This document shows, in pieces, positions 1 to 8,074 of a stretch of DNA of 32,022 nt. The first letter of the stretch is position 1; every line of letters starts with the position of its first letter. The position numbers were made by a program, and so were the translations under genes. Location: positions 1 to 32,022 of the forward strand of contig JAGAQY010000036.1 in assembly GCA_017622495.1 (NCBI GenBank). The letters are read 5' to 3'. Source of the stretch: Bacteroidaceae bacterium. Lineage in GTDB: Bacteria > Bacteroidota > Bacteroidia > Bacteroidales > Bacteroidaceae. The notes under the pieces were generated by a model. It was not told the origin of the DNA and did not search any database. It saw only the letters and a list, made by a program, of their open reading frames with translations.

Positions 1-110
1 ATTCTCCTCCTAGGTTAGGAGGAGTACCCTCGAAGAGGGGGAGGTGGTACGCTTCTCGTAGATAATACCCCCTCCGCTTCGCTCGTCCCCCTAATCTAGG
101 GGGACAATAC
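1..110. repeat. REP-like double palindrome element
   Basis: Two short hairpins bound this stretch: CTCCTCCTA-ggt-TAGGAGGAG at 4-24 and GTCCCCCTA-atc-TAGGGGGAC at 85-105. The two halves are imperfect inverted copies of each other: each carries the CCTAG-TTAGG type hairpin followed, reading inward, by a CGAAG motif and a GAGGGGG run. This is the layout of a paired REP element. It is intergenic, just upstream of the GH97 promoter, and could also act on transcripts from an upstream gene outside the window. Confidence 0.6.
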
Positions 111-150
111 CGAGGCTTGGACAACATCTATATTATTACCATTTTTAATG

Positions 151-158
151 TATCTTTG
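151..158 (+). promoter_or_regulatory. Bacteroidetes -7 box for the GH97 operon
   Basis: TATCTTTG matches the TAnnTTTG -7 consensus of the Bacteroidetes housekeeping sigma factor. No good TTTG lies at the expected -33 distance, so an activator may be needed. The distance to the GH97 start implies a very short leader. Confidence 0.5.
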
Positions 159-175
159 CAAGAAAAAAACGTGAG

Positions 176-2113
176 ATGGAAAGTCTAAGAAAAGCCTTGC
201 TGACGGTCGCACTGTGTGGAGCTACGGCCCTCACAGCCCAGGAGCTACACCTCACCTCACCCGACGGAAGTCACGAGGTGCGTTTCTACCAGACGGCGGT
301 AGCCGACGATGTGCGCGAACTGCGCTACAGCATCGGTTATCGGGGCGCTGAGGTCATCACCGATGCGCGTGCCGGATTGGAGATGGACAATGAGGTGTGG
401 GAGAAGGCTTTGGGATTTCGCTCACTGGAGCAGCCCGAGAGCTGGATGCACCGGCTCGTGGCCGACTCGGTGAGCCTCACCACAGAGGTGGATACCCTGT
501 GGCACAATGCCTATGGCGAGCGCTCTACCGTGCGCGACCACTACCGCACCGCCACGCTGCACCTCTCGCGCCACGACGACTCAGACTACCGCCTCGACGT
601 GGAGGTGCGTGCCTACGACGAGGGCATCGCCTTCCGCTACTTCCTGCCCGAACACAAGAAGGCCATCTTCCATAAGGTGGTGGATGACCTCACCGAGTAT
701 CGCTTCCCCGCAGGCACACGTGCCTGGGCCGAGCGCTGGGCACAGGCAACCTTCACGCATGGCCCCTTGGCCGAGCTCACCCAACCCGTGGAGCGGGCAC
801 TGACACTCGACCTCCCCAATGGACTCTGGGTGGCCCTCACCGATGCCGACGTGGATGACTGGTGCCTCACCAAGTACGCGGTGTCGCCCACCGACACGAA
901 CACGCTGCGCAGCGTGATGTATAGTCCCGTCGATGTGGTCACCTACTGCGCCACCCCATGGAAGGTGGTGATGGCGGCCGACACGCCAGGGAAGCTCATC
1001 GAGCATAACGACATCGTCCTCAACCTCAACCCCTCCTGCGAGGTGCCCGATGCGGCCGAGTGGGTGCACCCCGGCAAGATCATGCGGGCAAACATCTCCA
1101 CCGAGGCGGGGCTCAAGGTCATCGACTTCTGTGCCGAACATGGGATACCCTATATGCTGTTTGACTGGCAGTGGTACATGCCCTGTACCAGCCACGACGG
1201 CGACGCCACCCAGGTGGTCGACAAGCTGGATCTGCCGCGCGTCATCGCCTACGGCAAGGAGCGTGGGGTAGGAGTATGGCTCTACGTGAACCAGCATGCG
1301 CTGATGCGTCAGGCTCGCGAGCTCTTCCCCCTGCTGCGCGAGTGGGGCGTGGTGGGCGTGAAGTCGGGCTTCGTGCAGTATGCCAGTCACCGCTGGGCCA
1401 CCTGGCTGCACGACCTGGTGCGTCTGGCTGCCGACAATCACCTGATGATGAACATACACGACGAGTTCCGCCCCTCGGGATTCAGTCGCACCTATCCCAA
1501 CCTGCTCACCCAGGAGGGTATCTGCGGCAATGAGGAGTGGCCCGATGCCACACACAACGTCACCCTCCCCTTCACCCGCATGCTCAATGGTGCGGCCGAC
1601 TACACCATCTGCTACTTCGACAAGCGCCTGCGCAATACGCATGCCCATCAGCTGGCCGCCTCGCTCGTGATGTTCAGTCCCCTGCAGACTATCTTTTGGT
1701 ACGATACGCCCGAGCGCTGTGCCCCGGTGCCCGAACTGCGCTGGTTTGAACAGCTGCCCACCACCTTCGATGACACCCGCGTCATCAGCGGCTACCCTGG
1801 CGACCATATCGTGATGGCACGCCGCCAGGGCGATGCGTGGTATGCGGCATTGATGACAGGCAATGAGGGCTCGATGCAGACACTGCCGCTCGACTTCCTA
1901 AGCAGCGGCACACAATACTTGGCGCAGGTCTATACCGATGATTCCACACTGGCGACCCCCACCAAGGTGCGCTGTGCCGAGTATGTGGTGCAGGCTGGGC
2001 AGACGATGCAGTTCAGCTTGCTGCCGCGCGGAGGGGCTACGGTGCGCTTTACGCCCATCGACAAGAAGATGGCCAAGAACTATACACGTTATCGTAATAC
2101 AAATAAACTATAA
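176..2113 (+). CDS. Glycoside hydrolase family 97 (alpha-glycosidase)
   Basis: A 645-residue secreted or periplasmic enzyme with a signal peptide at residues 1-21 (ends ALTAQ). Layout follows GH97: an N-terminal beta-sandwich (about 23-290), a catalytic barrel (about 295-565, beginning near WVHPGKIMRANISTEAG) and a C-terminal beta domain. The region HDE (Glu430) followed by TYPNLLTQEG and GNEEW (Glu453/454) is the conserved acid/base segment. The position where retaining GH97 members carry the Asp nucleophile (K-x-D-F) reads KSGF with Gly398, as in the inverting SusB-like branch. It should therefore be an inverting alpha-glycosidase; the sugar (glucose or galactose) cannot be told from sequence. 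It is the first gene of a four-gene operon, with 11 nt to the next gene. Confidence 0.9.
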   Translation: MESLRKALLTVALCGATALTAQELHLTSPDGSHEVRFYQTAVADDVRELRYSIGYRGAEVITDARAGLEMDNEVWEKALGFRSLEQPESWMHRLVADSVSLTTEVDTLWHNAYGERSTVRDHYRTATLHLSRHDDSDYRLDVEVRAYDEGIAFRYFLPEHKKAIFHKVVDDLTEYRFPAGTRAWAERWAQATFTHGPLAELTQPVERALTLDLPNGLWVALTDADVDDWCLTKYAVSPTDTNTLRSVMYSPVDVVTYCATPWKVVMAADTPGKLIEHNDIVLNLNPSCEVPDAAEWVHPGKIMRANISTEAGLKVIDFCAEHGIPYMLFDWQWYMPCTSHDGDATQVVDKLDLPRVIAYGKERGVGVWLYVNQHALMRQARELFPLLREWGVVGVKSGFVQYASHRWATWLHDLVRLAADNHLMMNIHDEFRPSGFSRTYPNLLTQEGICGNEEWPDATHNVTLPFTRMLNGAADYTICYFDKRLRNTHAHQLAASLVMFSPLQTIFWYDTPERCAPVPELRWFEQLPTTFDDTRVISGYPGDHIVMARRQGDAWYAALMTGNEGSMQTLPLDFLSSGTQYLAQVYTDDSTLATPTKVRCAEYVVQAGQTMQFSLLPRGGATVRFTPIDKKMAKNYTRYRNTNKL

Positions 2114-2124
2114 TCATTATAACC

Positions 2125-3771
2125 ATGAGACGATTGATTTATACAGCGCTGTTTGCCGTAGGTTGTCTTACCCTGCAGGCTCAGTACGTTTCTGAGGTGT
2201 GGGTGGCCGACCGTGGCGACGGTACCTACCGTAATCCCATCATCCATGCCGACTACTCCGATCCCGACGTCGTGGCCGTGGGCGATGATTTCTACATGAC
2301 GGCTTCGAGCTTCGGCTGTGCACCGGGCCTCCCCATCTTGCACTCCAAGGACCTTGTCAACTGGCAACTCGTCAACTACGCTCTGCGTGAGATACCTCCT
2401 GTGGAGTATTATCGAGAGCCGCGCCACGGCAAGGGCGTGTGGGCACCCTGCATACGCTACCATGCCGGCGAACTCTATATCTATTGGGGCGACCCCGACC
2501 ATGGCATCTACATGGTGAAGACTACCGATCCTCTGGGCACGTGGGACGAACCTGTGCTGGTAAAGGCCGGCAAGGGTATGATAGACCCCACGCCCCTGTG
2601 GGACGATGACGGCAAGGCCTATCTGGTGCATGCCTGGGCTGCCAGTCGCTCGCAGATGAACAGCGTGTTGGTGGCATGCGAAATGAATGCCGAGGGTACC
2701 AAGGTGATAGGCGACCCCGTGCTTATCTATGACGGCAACGACGGCGTGAACCACACCGTGGAGGGCCCCAAACTCTATAAACGCGACGGATGGTACTATA
2801 TCTTTGCTCCTGCCGGGGGCGTGGAGAAGGGCTGGCAGCTGGCGATGCGCTCAAGGAGCATCTATGGCCCTTACGAGGTGCGCCGTGTGATGGAGCAAGG
2901 CGATACCGACATCAACGGCCCCCATCAGGGCGGATGGGTAGAGACCCCGCAGGGTGAGTCGTGGTTTATCCATTTCCAGGACAAAGCCATGTATGGTCGC
3001 ATCATCCATCTCAACCCCATGACGTGGCACGATGGATGGCCCGTGATAGGTGAAGACAAGGATGGCGATGGATGTGGTAATCCCGTACGTCGCTATGCCA
3101 AGCCGAAGGTAAGCGGAAAACATGCCAAGACCACACCGGTGGAGAGCGACGAGTTCAACACCCGTCAGCTGGGTCTCCAATGGGAGTGGCATGCCAACTA
3201 TCAGGACCTCTACGGCTTTACCTCCGACCTCGGATATATGCGCCTCTACGGCCATGTGCTCTCTGAGGAGTTTGTCAACTTCTGGGAGGTTCCGAACCTG
3301 CTGTTGCAGAAGTTCCCTGCCGAGACCTTCACCGCCACCACCAAACTCAAGGTGTCGGCCAAGGCCGATGGACAGCAGTCGGGACTCATCGTCATGGGAT
3401 GGGACTATAGCTACCTGGCTGCCGCAAAGGAGGGCGAGGGATTCGTGCTACGCCAAGTCATCTGCAAGGATGCTGAGCAGGGTGGCCCTGAGGAGATGAA
3501 GCACATAGCCACGCTGCCGGCCACGCGCACCTATGGAGCAGGCCTGCGGGCCAATTATGAGTTGGATATCTATCTGCGTGTGGAGGTCAGCAAGGGAGGC
3601 ATCTGCCGCTTCTCATATAGTACCGATGGTAAGCGTTACACCCGCACCGACATCGTTTTCACGGCGCGTGAGGGCAAGTGGATAGGTGCAAAGGTGGGCC
3701 TCTTCAGTACTGCTCCGCACGATAAGCAGCGCGGTTGGGTAGACATCGACTGGTTTAGAATCACTAAATAA
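2125..3771 (+). CDS. Glycoside hydrolase family 43 (xylosidase/arabinofuranosidase type)
   Basis: A 548-residue protein with a signal peptide (cleavage near LTLQAQ, residue 20). The five-bladed propeller (about 35-325) shows the three GH43 acidic residues: the general base Asp46 in SDPDVV, the pKa-modulating Asp154 in MIDPTPLWDD, and the general acid Glu213 in HTVEGPKL. A C-terminal beta-sandwich (about 338-548, from ESDEFN) resembles the concanavalin-like domain of beta-xylosidase-type GH43 proteins. Family activities are removal of beta-xylosyl or alpha-L-arabinofuranosyl groups; the exact linkage is not readable here. It sits between GH97 and GH88 genes in the same operon, which suggests side-chain trimming of a uronic-acid polymer. 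Confidence 0.9.
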   Translation: MRRLIYTALFAVGCLTLQAQYVSEVWVADRGDGTYRNPIIHADYSDPDVVAVGDDFYMTASSFGCAPGLPILHSKDLVNWQLVNYALREIPPVEYYREPRHGKGVWAPCIRYHAGELYIYWGDPDHGIYMVKTTDPLGTWDEPVLVKAGKGMIDPTPLWDDDGKAYLVHAWAASRSQMNSVLVACEMNAEGTKVIGDPVLIYDGNDGVNHTVEGPKLYKRDGWYYIFAPAGGVEKGWQLAMRSRSIYGPYEVRRVMEQGDTDINGPHQGGWVETPQGESWFIHFQDKAMYGRIIHLNPMTWHDGWPVIGEDKDGDGCGNPVRRYAKPKVSGKHAKTTPVESDEFNTRQLGLQWEWHANYQDLYGFTSDLGYMRLYGHVLSEEFVNFWEVPNLLLQKFPAETFTATTKLKVSAKADGQQSGLIVMGWDYSYLAAAKEGEGFVLRQVICKDAEQGGPEEMKHIATLPATRTYGAGLRANYELDIYLRVEVSKGGICRFSYSTDGKRYTRTDIVFTAREGKWIGAKVGLFSTAPHDKQRGWVDIDWFRITK

Positions 3772-3794
3772 TAGAATACGCGACAATTACTATC

Positions 3795-5009
3795 ATGAGA
3801 CATAAAAGACTATTCCCATTTTGCCTATGTATCACCTTGCTTGCCATGGGAGCTTGTGGCAGCAAGACTTCTACTCTTGATGCCGATGAGGCACTCGACT
3901 ACTGCGCTCGCCAGGTGGAGCGTGCGCTGGAGGCTTTGCAACCACGTGACTATACGATGATGCCGCGCAATATCCTTGCTGGCGACACGCTGGAGGGGTG
4001 GCGTTGCCGCGAGGCCATTCCGCAGGAGTGGTGCTCGGGCTTCTGGCCGGGTGTGCTGTGGATGGCCTACGACCACACGGGCGATGAGGCGCTGCGCACC
4101 GAGGCCGAGCGCTATACGGCCTCATTAGCCTATATGGCCTCTCGTCCTGCCTACGACCACGACCTGGGCTTCATCATCATCAACTCCTTCCTCAAGGGTT
4201 ACGAACTCACGGGTGATGCGCACTACCGCGAGGTGGCGCTGCGCGCTGCCGACACGCTGGCTACGCTGTGCAACCCCACGGTGGGCACCATGCTGAGCTG
4301 GCCACGCCACGTGGGCGACTATGGCGGGCACAACACCATCATGGATAATATGATCAACCTCGAACTGCTCTTCTGGGCAGCCGAGAACGGGGGAGGCAGC
4401 CACCTGCGCGACCTGGCTGTGGCACATGCCGAGACCACCATGCAGCACCACTTCCGCCCCGACGGCTCGTGCTACCACGTGGCGGTGTACGATACGCTCA
4501 CGGGCGACTTCATCAAGGGTGTGACCCATCAGGGATACAGCGACGAGTCGATGTGGAGCCGCGGACAGGCGTGGGCCATCTATGGCTACACGATGGTGTA
4601 CCGCTTCACCCGCGACGAGCGCTTCCTGAACCATGCCTGCAAGGTCACCGACTGCTACCTGCAGCGCCTGGCCGCCACCAGTGACGACAACATCCCTCTG
4701 TGGGATATGGATGACCCGCGCGGCACGGCTGCACCCAAGGATGCCTCGGCAGCTGCCATCGTGGCCTCGGCACTGATAGAGCTTGCCGGCTATGTGGAGG
4801 AGGCCGATGCGCAGCGCTACCGCACCCATGCCGAGCATATGCTTGCCGACCTCAGCACACCTTACTACCAGTGCGGAGAGAGCGGTGTGGCTTTCCTGCG
4901 CCATGCCACAGGGCACCACCCTGCAGGGAGTGAGATTGACGCCAGCATCATCTATGCCGACTACTACTATATAGAGGCATTGCTGAGAATGAAGAAACTA
5001 CAAAAATAA
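3795..5009 (+). CDS. GH88 unsaturated glucuronyl hydrolase, lipoprotein
   Basis: A 404-residue (alpha/alpha)6-barrel protein. The N-terminus (LLAMGAC, Cys21) looks like a lipoprotein signal, so it is probably membrane anchored. GH88 hallmarks are visible: the HDLGF segment with Asp123, NTIMDNMINLELLFWAA with Asp184 (these match the two catalytic Asp residues of Bacillus UGL), and SRGQAWAIYGY near residue 255. The family hydrates the 4,5-double bond of the non-reducing-end uronate left by polysaccharide lyases, releasing it from the oligosaccharide. The next gene encodes a lyase-like domain only 5 nt downstream, so the two probably act in sequence. GH105 is the alternative family, but the motifs fit GH88 better. 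Confidence 0.88.
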   Translation: MRHKRLFPFCLCITLLAMGACGSKTSTLDADEALDYCARQVERALEALQPRDYTMMPRNILAGDTLEGWRCREAIPQEWCSGFWPGVLWMAYDHTGDEALRTEAERYTASLAYMASRPAYDHDLGFIIINSFLKGYELTGDAHYREVALRAADTLATLCNPTVGTMLSWPRHVGDYGGHNTIMDNMINLELLFWAAENGGGSHLRDLAVAHAETTMQHHFRPDGSCYHVAVYDTLTGDFIKGVTHQGYSDESMWSRGQAWAIYGYTMVYRFTRDERFLNHACKVTDCYLQRLAATSDDNIPLWDMDDPRGTAAPKDASAAAIVASALIELAGYVEEADAQRYRTHAEHMLADLSTPYYQCGESGVAFLRHATGHHPAGSEIDASIIYADYYYIEALLRMKKLQK

Positions 5010-5014
5010 TCCGT

Positions 5015-7366
5015 ATGATGAAAAGAATCCTACTTGCCGCACTGCTCATGGGTAGCATGGCGGTATATGCACAAGAGACCAAGGAGTACAAGATGGCTGG
5101 TCCCTATGAGATTGTGGCTCGCGATGGTGAGCACCGCCGCACGAAGGGAGGCAGCGAGCGTGATATGTATACCGCGTGGCAGTTGGCACAAGCGGGTGAA
5201 GCCGAGCAGGCACTGAAGATTATCAATGCCTATGCACAGACGCTGCAGGGTTTCGATGGCCACGATGCACCCCTATGCTCCATACAAGCCTATTGGCTGC
5301 TGAGGGCGATGATTATCTTGAAGGATAACCAGACTCCCGAGTGGACAGCCATGATAGAGCGTGCCATGCTGCCTATGATGGCCAAGTTTGAGGCCGACAG
5401 CCCCTATGCCAATGGTAACTGGGGACATATCGTGAACCGCTTGCGCATGGCCTGCGGTATCTTCCTGAACGATAGCGTGCTCTACCAGCATGCCATAGAT
5501 ACCTACCTCCATGCCAACGACAATGGTTCGCTCCCCAACTATATCGGTGAGACCGGACAGTGCCAGGAGACAGGGCGCGACCAGGCACATGCCCAACTGG
5601 GACTCGGGGCCATGTGTGAGATATGCGAGATGGCTTGGGAGCAGGGCGACGACCTCTATGGCGCACTGGACAACCGCCTGATGAAGGGACTGGAGTATAC
5701 AGCCCGCTACAACCTCGGATACGATGTGCCCTTTGAGACATGGAAGGACTGTACTGGCCTGTATGGCAACTGGACTGAGCCGGGAGCCATGCAGCGTGGC
5801 CGCATACGCTGCATCTACGACAGTGCCTACGAGCACTATACCAAGGTGAAACGCCTGAAGATGCCTTATGTGAAGAAACTGCTGGAGCTGCAGAGAAAGG
5901 CAGAGCGCCGCGGTGAGATAAAAGATGGTATGGAGGCCCGGACATTTGTTGTGAAGGGGGTACACGAGAGCACCAAGCTGCACTCTATAGTCACCTATCC
6001 CGCTCCAGAGGGTGCTCCGCTGATGAGCGACTACGACGTATTCATCCGTCCGCGTGGGGTGGATGAATGGACCAAAATCGATACCTACATGGCCAAGGTG
6101 AATGCCCCCATCGGTGATAACAAACACCGCGTGACGCAGATTTCCTACGCCTTCTTCGACTTCACGGGCGATGTCTTCGTGCGCGTGGTGTGCAAGAACA
6201 AGAAGTACACGAGCGCCCGCATACGCCCCGACTACCGGGGTACCATTGCCAATGTGCAGAACGACTCTACCGTGCAGTTTATCCTCTTCCAACCCGAGAA
6301 CGTGAGCGTGGAGTTTGACGGCAACATCACCGACAACCTGCTGCTCTTCACCTCGCGCCCCCCAGTGACCGAGGCTGAGGCCGAGGCCGAGGCACGCCGT
6401 CAGGGACGACAGTTTATTAGCTACGCTCCCGGCTACTACGACAAGGAGCGCCGCATACGCATACCCTCGAACACCACCGTGTATGTTGCCGGAGGAGCCT
6501 ACTTCACCGGTACGTTTGCCATCGAGGATGCCGAGAACGTGAGCATCATCGGACGTGGCGTGGCCCGCCCCGGTGACGGTTACGAAGGTTGCCACGTACA
6601 CCGCAGCAAGAACGTGAGCGTCGACGGACTCATCCTCAACACCTGTCCCGTAGGGGGCAGCGATGGCGTGACGCTGCACGATGTGCGCTGCATCTCGCAC
6701 CCCGCCTGGGGAGACGGACTCAACGTGTTTGCCTCGTCGAATGTGCTCTACGACCGCGTGTTCTGCCGCACCTCGGACGACTGCACCACCGCCTATGCCA
6801 CCCGCAAGGGCTTCGGCGGCTCGGTACACAACGTGCGCATGACCAACTCGACCCTCTGGGCCGACGTGGCACACCCCATCTTCATCGGTATTCATGGCAA
6901 CTCCGAGGTGGGCGATAGCATCGTGGGGCTCGTGTATGAGAACATCGACATCATCTGTCAGAGCGAGCCACAGGTCGACTACCAGGGCTGCATGGCCATC
7001 AACTGCGGCGACAACAACTACATCAAGGATGTACTCTTCGACAATATCCGCATCGAGAACATCCACCAGGGTTCGCTACTCCACGTCAAGGTGAGCCACA
7101 ACGCCAAGTACTGCACCGCACCCGGGCGGGGTGTCGAGAACGTCACCTTCCGCAACATCCGTTACAACGGCCAGCAACCCTACATGTCTGTCATCAACGG
7201 CTATAATGAGCAGCGTAAGGTAAAGAACATCACCTTCGAGGGACTCAAGATAAACGGTCGCCCCATCTACGATGACATGCCCGGCAAGCCCCGCTGGTAC
7301 CAGACGGCCGACTTTGTGCCCATCTACGTAGGCAACCATGTGGAGGGGGTGACGTTCAAGAAATAG
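5015..7366 (+). CDS. Fusion: alginate-lyase-like domain + GH28-like beta-helix
   Basis: A 783-residue secreted protein (signal peptide to about residue 20, VYAQ). Residues about 45-300 look like the alpha-toroid alginate-lyase fold, as in PL38 glucuronan lyases: GNWGHIVNRLR (about 134-144), then SLPNYIGETGQ and CQETGRDQAH (172-192). Residues about 310-430 form a beta-sandwich linker, and 440-783 a right-handed beta-helix of repeated N-V-S-I/V strands, with WGDGLNV (565-571) and TSDDCTTAY (586-594) resembling the GH28 active-site strands. The family suggests a lyase cutting beside uronic acids and a second, hydrolase- or binding-type module. The substrate is not known. It is the last operon gene; no clear terminator follows. 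The second domain could also be an inactive carbohydrate-binding helix. Confidence 0.78.
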   Translation: MMKRILLAALLMGSMAVYAQETKEYKMAGPYEIVARDGEHRRTKGGSERDMYTAWQLAQAGEAEQALKIINAYAQTLQGFDGHDAPLCSIQAYWLLRAMIILKDNQTPEWTAMIERAMLPMMAKFEADSPYANGNWGHIVNRLRMACGIFLNDSVLYQHAIDTYLHANDNGSLPNYIGETGQCQETGRDQAHAQLGLGAMCEICEMAWEQGDDLYGALDNRLMKGLEYTARYNLGYDVPFETWKDCTGLYGNWTEPGAMQRGRIRCIYDSAYEHYTKVKRLKMPYVKKLLELQRKAERRGEIKDGMEARTFVVKGVHESTKLHSIVTYPAPEGAPLMSDYDVFIRPRGVDEWTKIDTYMAKVNAPIGDNKHRVTQISYAFFDFTGDVFVRVVCKNKKYTSARIRPDYRGTIANVQNDSTVQFILFQPENVSVEFDGNITDNLLLFTSRPPVTEAEAEAEARRQGRQFISYAPGYYDKERRIRIPSNTTVYVAGGAYFTGTFAIEDAENVSIIGRGVARPGDGYEGCHVHRSKNVSVDGLILNTCPVGGSDGVTLHDVRCISHPAWGDGLNVFASSNVLYDRVFCRTSDDCTTAYATRKGFGGSVHNVRMTNSTLWADVAHPIFIGIHGNSEVGDSIVGLVYENIDIICQSEPQVDYQGCMAINCGDNNYIKDVLFDNIRIENIHQGSLLHVKVSHNAKYCTAPGRGVENVTFRNIRYNGQQPYMSVINGYNEQRKVKNITFEGLKINGRPIYDDMPGKPRWYQTADFVPIYVGNHVEGVTFKK

Positions 7367-7446
7367 TCAAGAATTCAGATTGCTCGATGCAAGTGTTAAA
7401 TATGTACAATATAATGGCTTTTCAAAATCTTTTCAGATTTACATTC

Positions 7447-7454
7447 TATTTTTG
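7447..7454 (+). promoter_or_regulatory. -7 box upstream of the small lipoprotein gene
   Basis: TATTTTTG fits TAnnTTTG, 32 nt before the start codon. The flanking DNA is AT-rich, in contrast to the GC-rich operon before it. No convincing -33 TTTG is seen at the right spacing. Confidence 0.45.
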
Positions 7455-7486
7455 TCATTGTAATAACAAATATAAACTGAGAAACG

Positions 7487-7930
7487 ATGAAGAAAGTATT
7501 TTTGTATGTATGTGTTATAGCTTGCACATTAGGAGTGATTACCTCATGTAACCACGAGGTAACCCCCGAGCAGATGAGTGGTGTCTATCATGGAACCATG
7601 GATGTAACGGTGCCTAGTCTTCAGATAGATGATTTGGAAATGCCCAATCATGCTACTGTGACGAAGGTAAATGAATCATATGTAGACATTGCACTGAATC
7701 TTGATCTGGCTCAATATGTGAATCCTGAATTGGCTGCATTGCTCAACTTCGGTGATGTCACTGCCCGATGCCTCGTGGGACCAACCATAGATGGAGAGGC
7801 TTCGCTAAGAGGTGATGTCACCATAGCGGACCAGAAATTCCCAGTATATGGAGAGTATGACGAGCGTACGCTCGACGTGACTTTCGCGCTGGGTTTGGTT
7901 ACCGTAGAGTTTGAGGGTGTGCGCCGATGA
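7487..7930 (+). CDS. Small lipoprotein, possible calycin-like domain
   Basis: A 147-residue protein with a hydrophobic N-terminus ending in ITSC (Cys21), a typical lipobox. The mature part is predicted as beta-strands: a GVYHGTMDVTVP start and alternating hydrophobic strands ending in VTVEFEGVRR. This recalls the calycin/lipocalin-like lipoproteins common in Bacteroidales, which have no assigned ligand. The gene stands alone, with its own -7 box and terminator. No function can be given with confidence. Confidence 0.7.
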   Translation: MKKVFLYVCVIACTLGVITSCNHEVTPEQMSGVYHGTMDVTVPSLQIDDLEMPNHATVTKVNESYVDIALNLDLAQYVNPELAALLNFGDVTARCLVGPTIDGEASLRGDVTIADQKFPVYGEYDERTLDVTFALGLVTVEFEGVRR

Positions 7931-7938
7931 CCGCTGTT

Positions 7939-7971
7939 CCCCGAAGTTGAAGGCTTCGGGGATTTTTTTTT
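7939..7971 (+). terminator. Intrinsic terminator
   Basis: A perfect 8-bp stem, CCCCGAAG (7939-7946) with CTTCGGGG (7954-7961), and a 7-nt loop are followed by a run of nine T. It lies 8 nt after the lipoprotein stop codon. Confidence 0.9.
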
Positions 7972-8006
7972 GAGGGTTGCTGAACACATTTTTTTTATTG
8001 TTTTTT

Positions 8007-8039
8007 ATACATCTTGGGGTAGATGTCCCGAAGATGTAT
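8007..8039 (+). promoter_or_regulatory. Inverted repeat before the DUF2156-GNAT gene
   Basis: ATACATCTTGGGG (8007-8019) pairs with CCCGAAGATGTAT (8027-8039) with one mismatch and a 7-nt spacer. It lies 35 nt before the next start codon and has no T-run after it. It could be an operator or a leader hairpin. Confidence 0.4.
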
Positions 8040-8074
8040 TAACTTTATGCCCTATTTTGATAATTCAATAGATT

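Noticed and set aside
581..1807. A 408-codon open frame on the minus strand
   Set aside because: It is the shadow of the GC-rich GH97 gene; no motif or promoter supports it.
4125..4919. A 264-codon open frame on the minus strand
   Set aside because: It lies opposite the GH88 gene, which has clear catalytic motifs.
5273..7066. A 597-codon open frame on the minus strand
   Set aside because: It lies opposite the lyase-helix fusion gene, whose strand has a signal peptide and family motifs; the antisense product is low-complexity and resembles no family.
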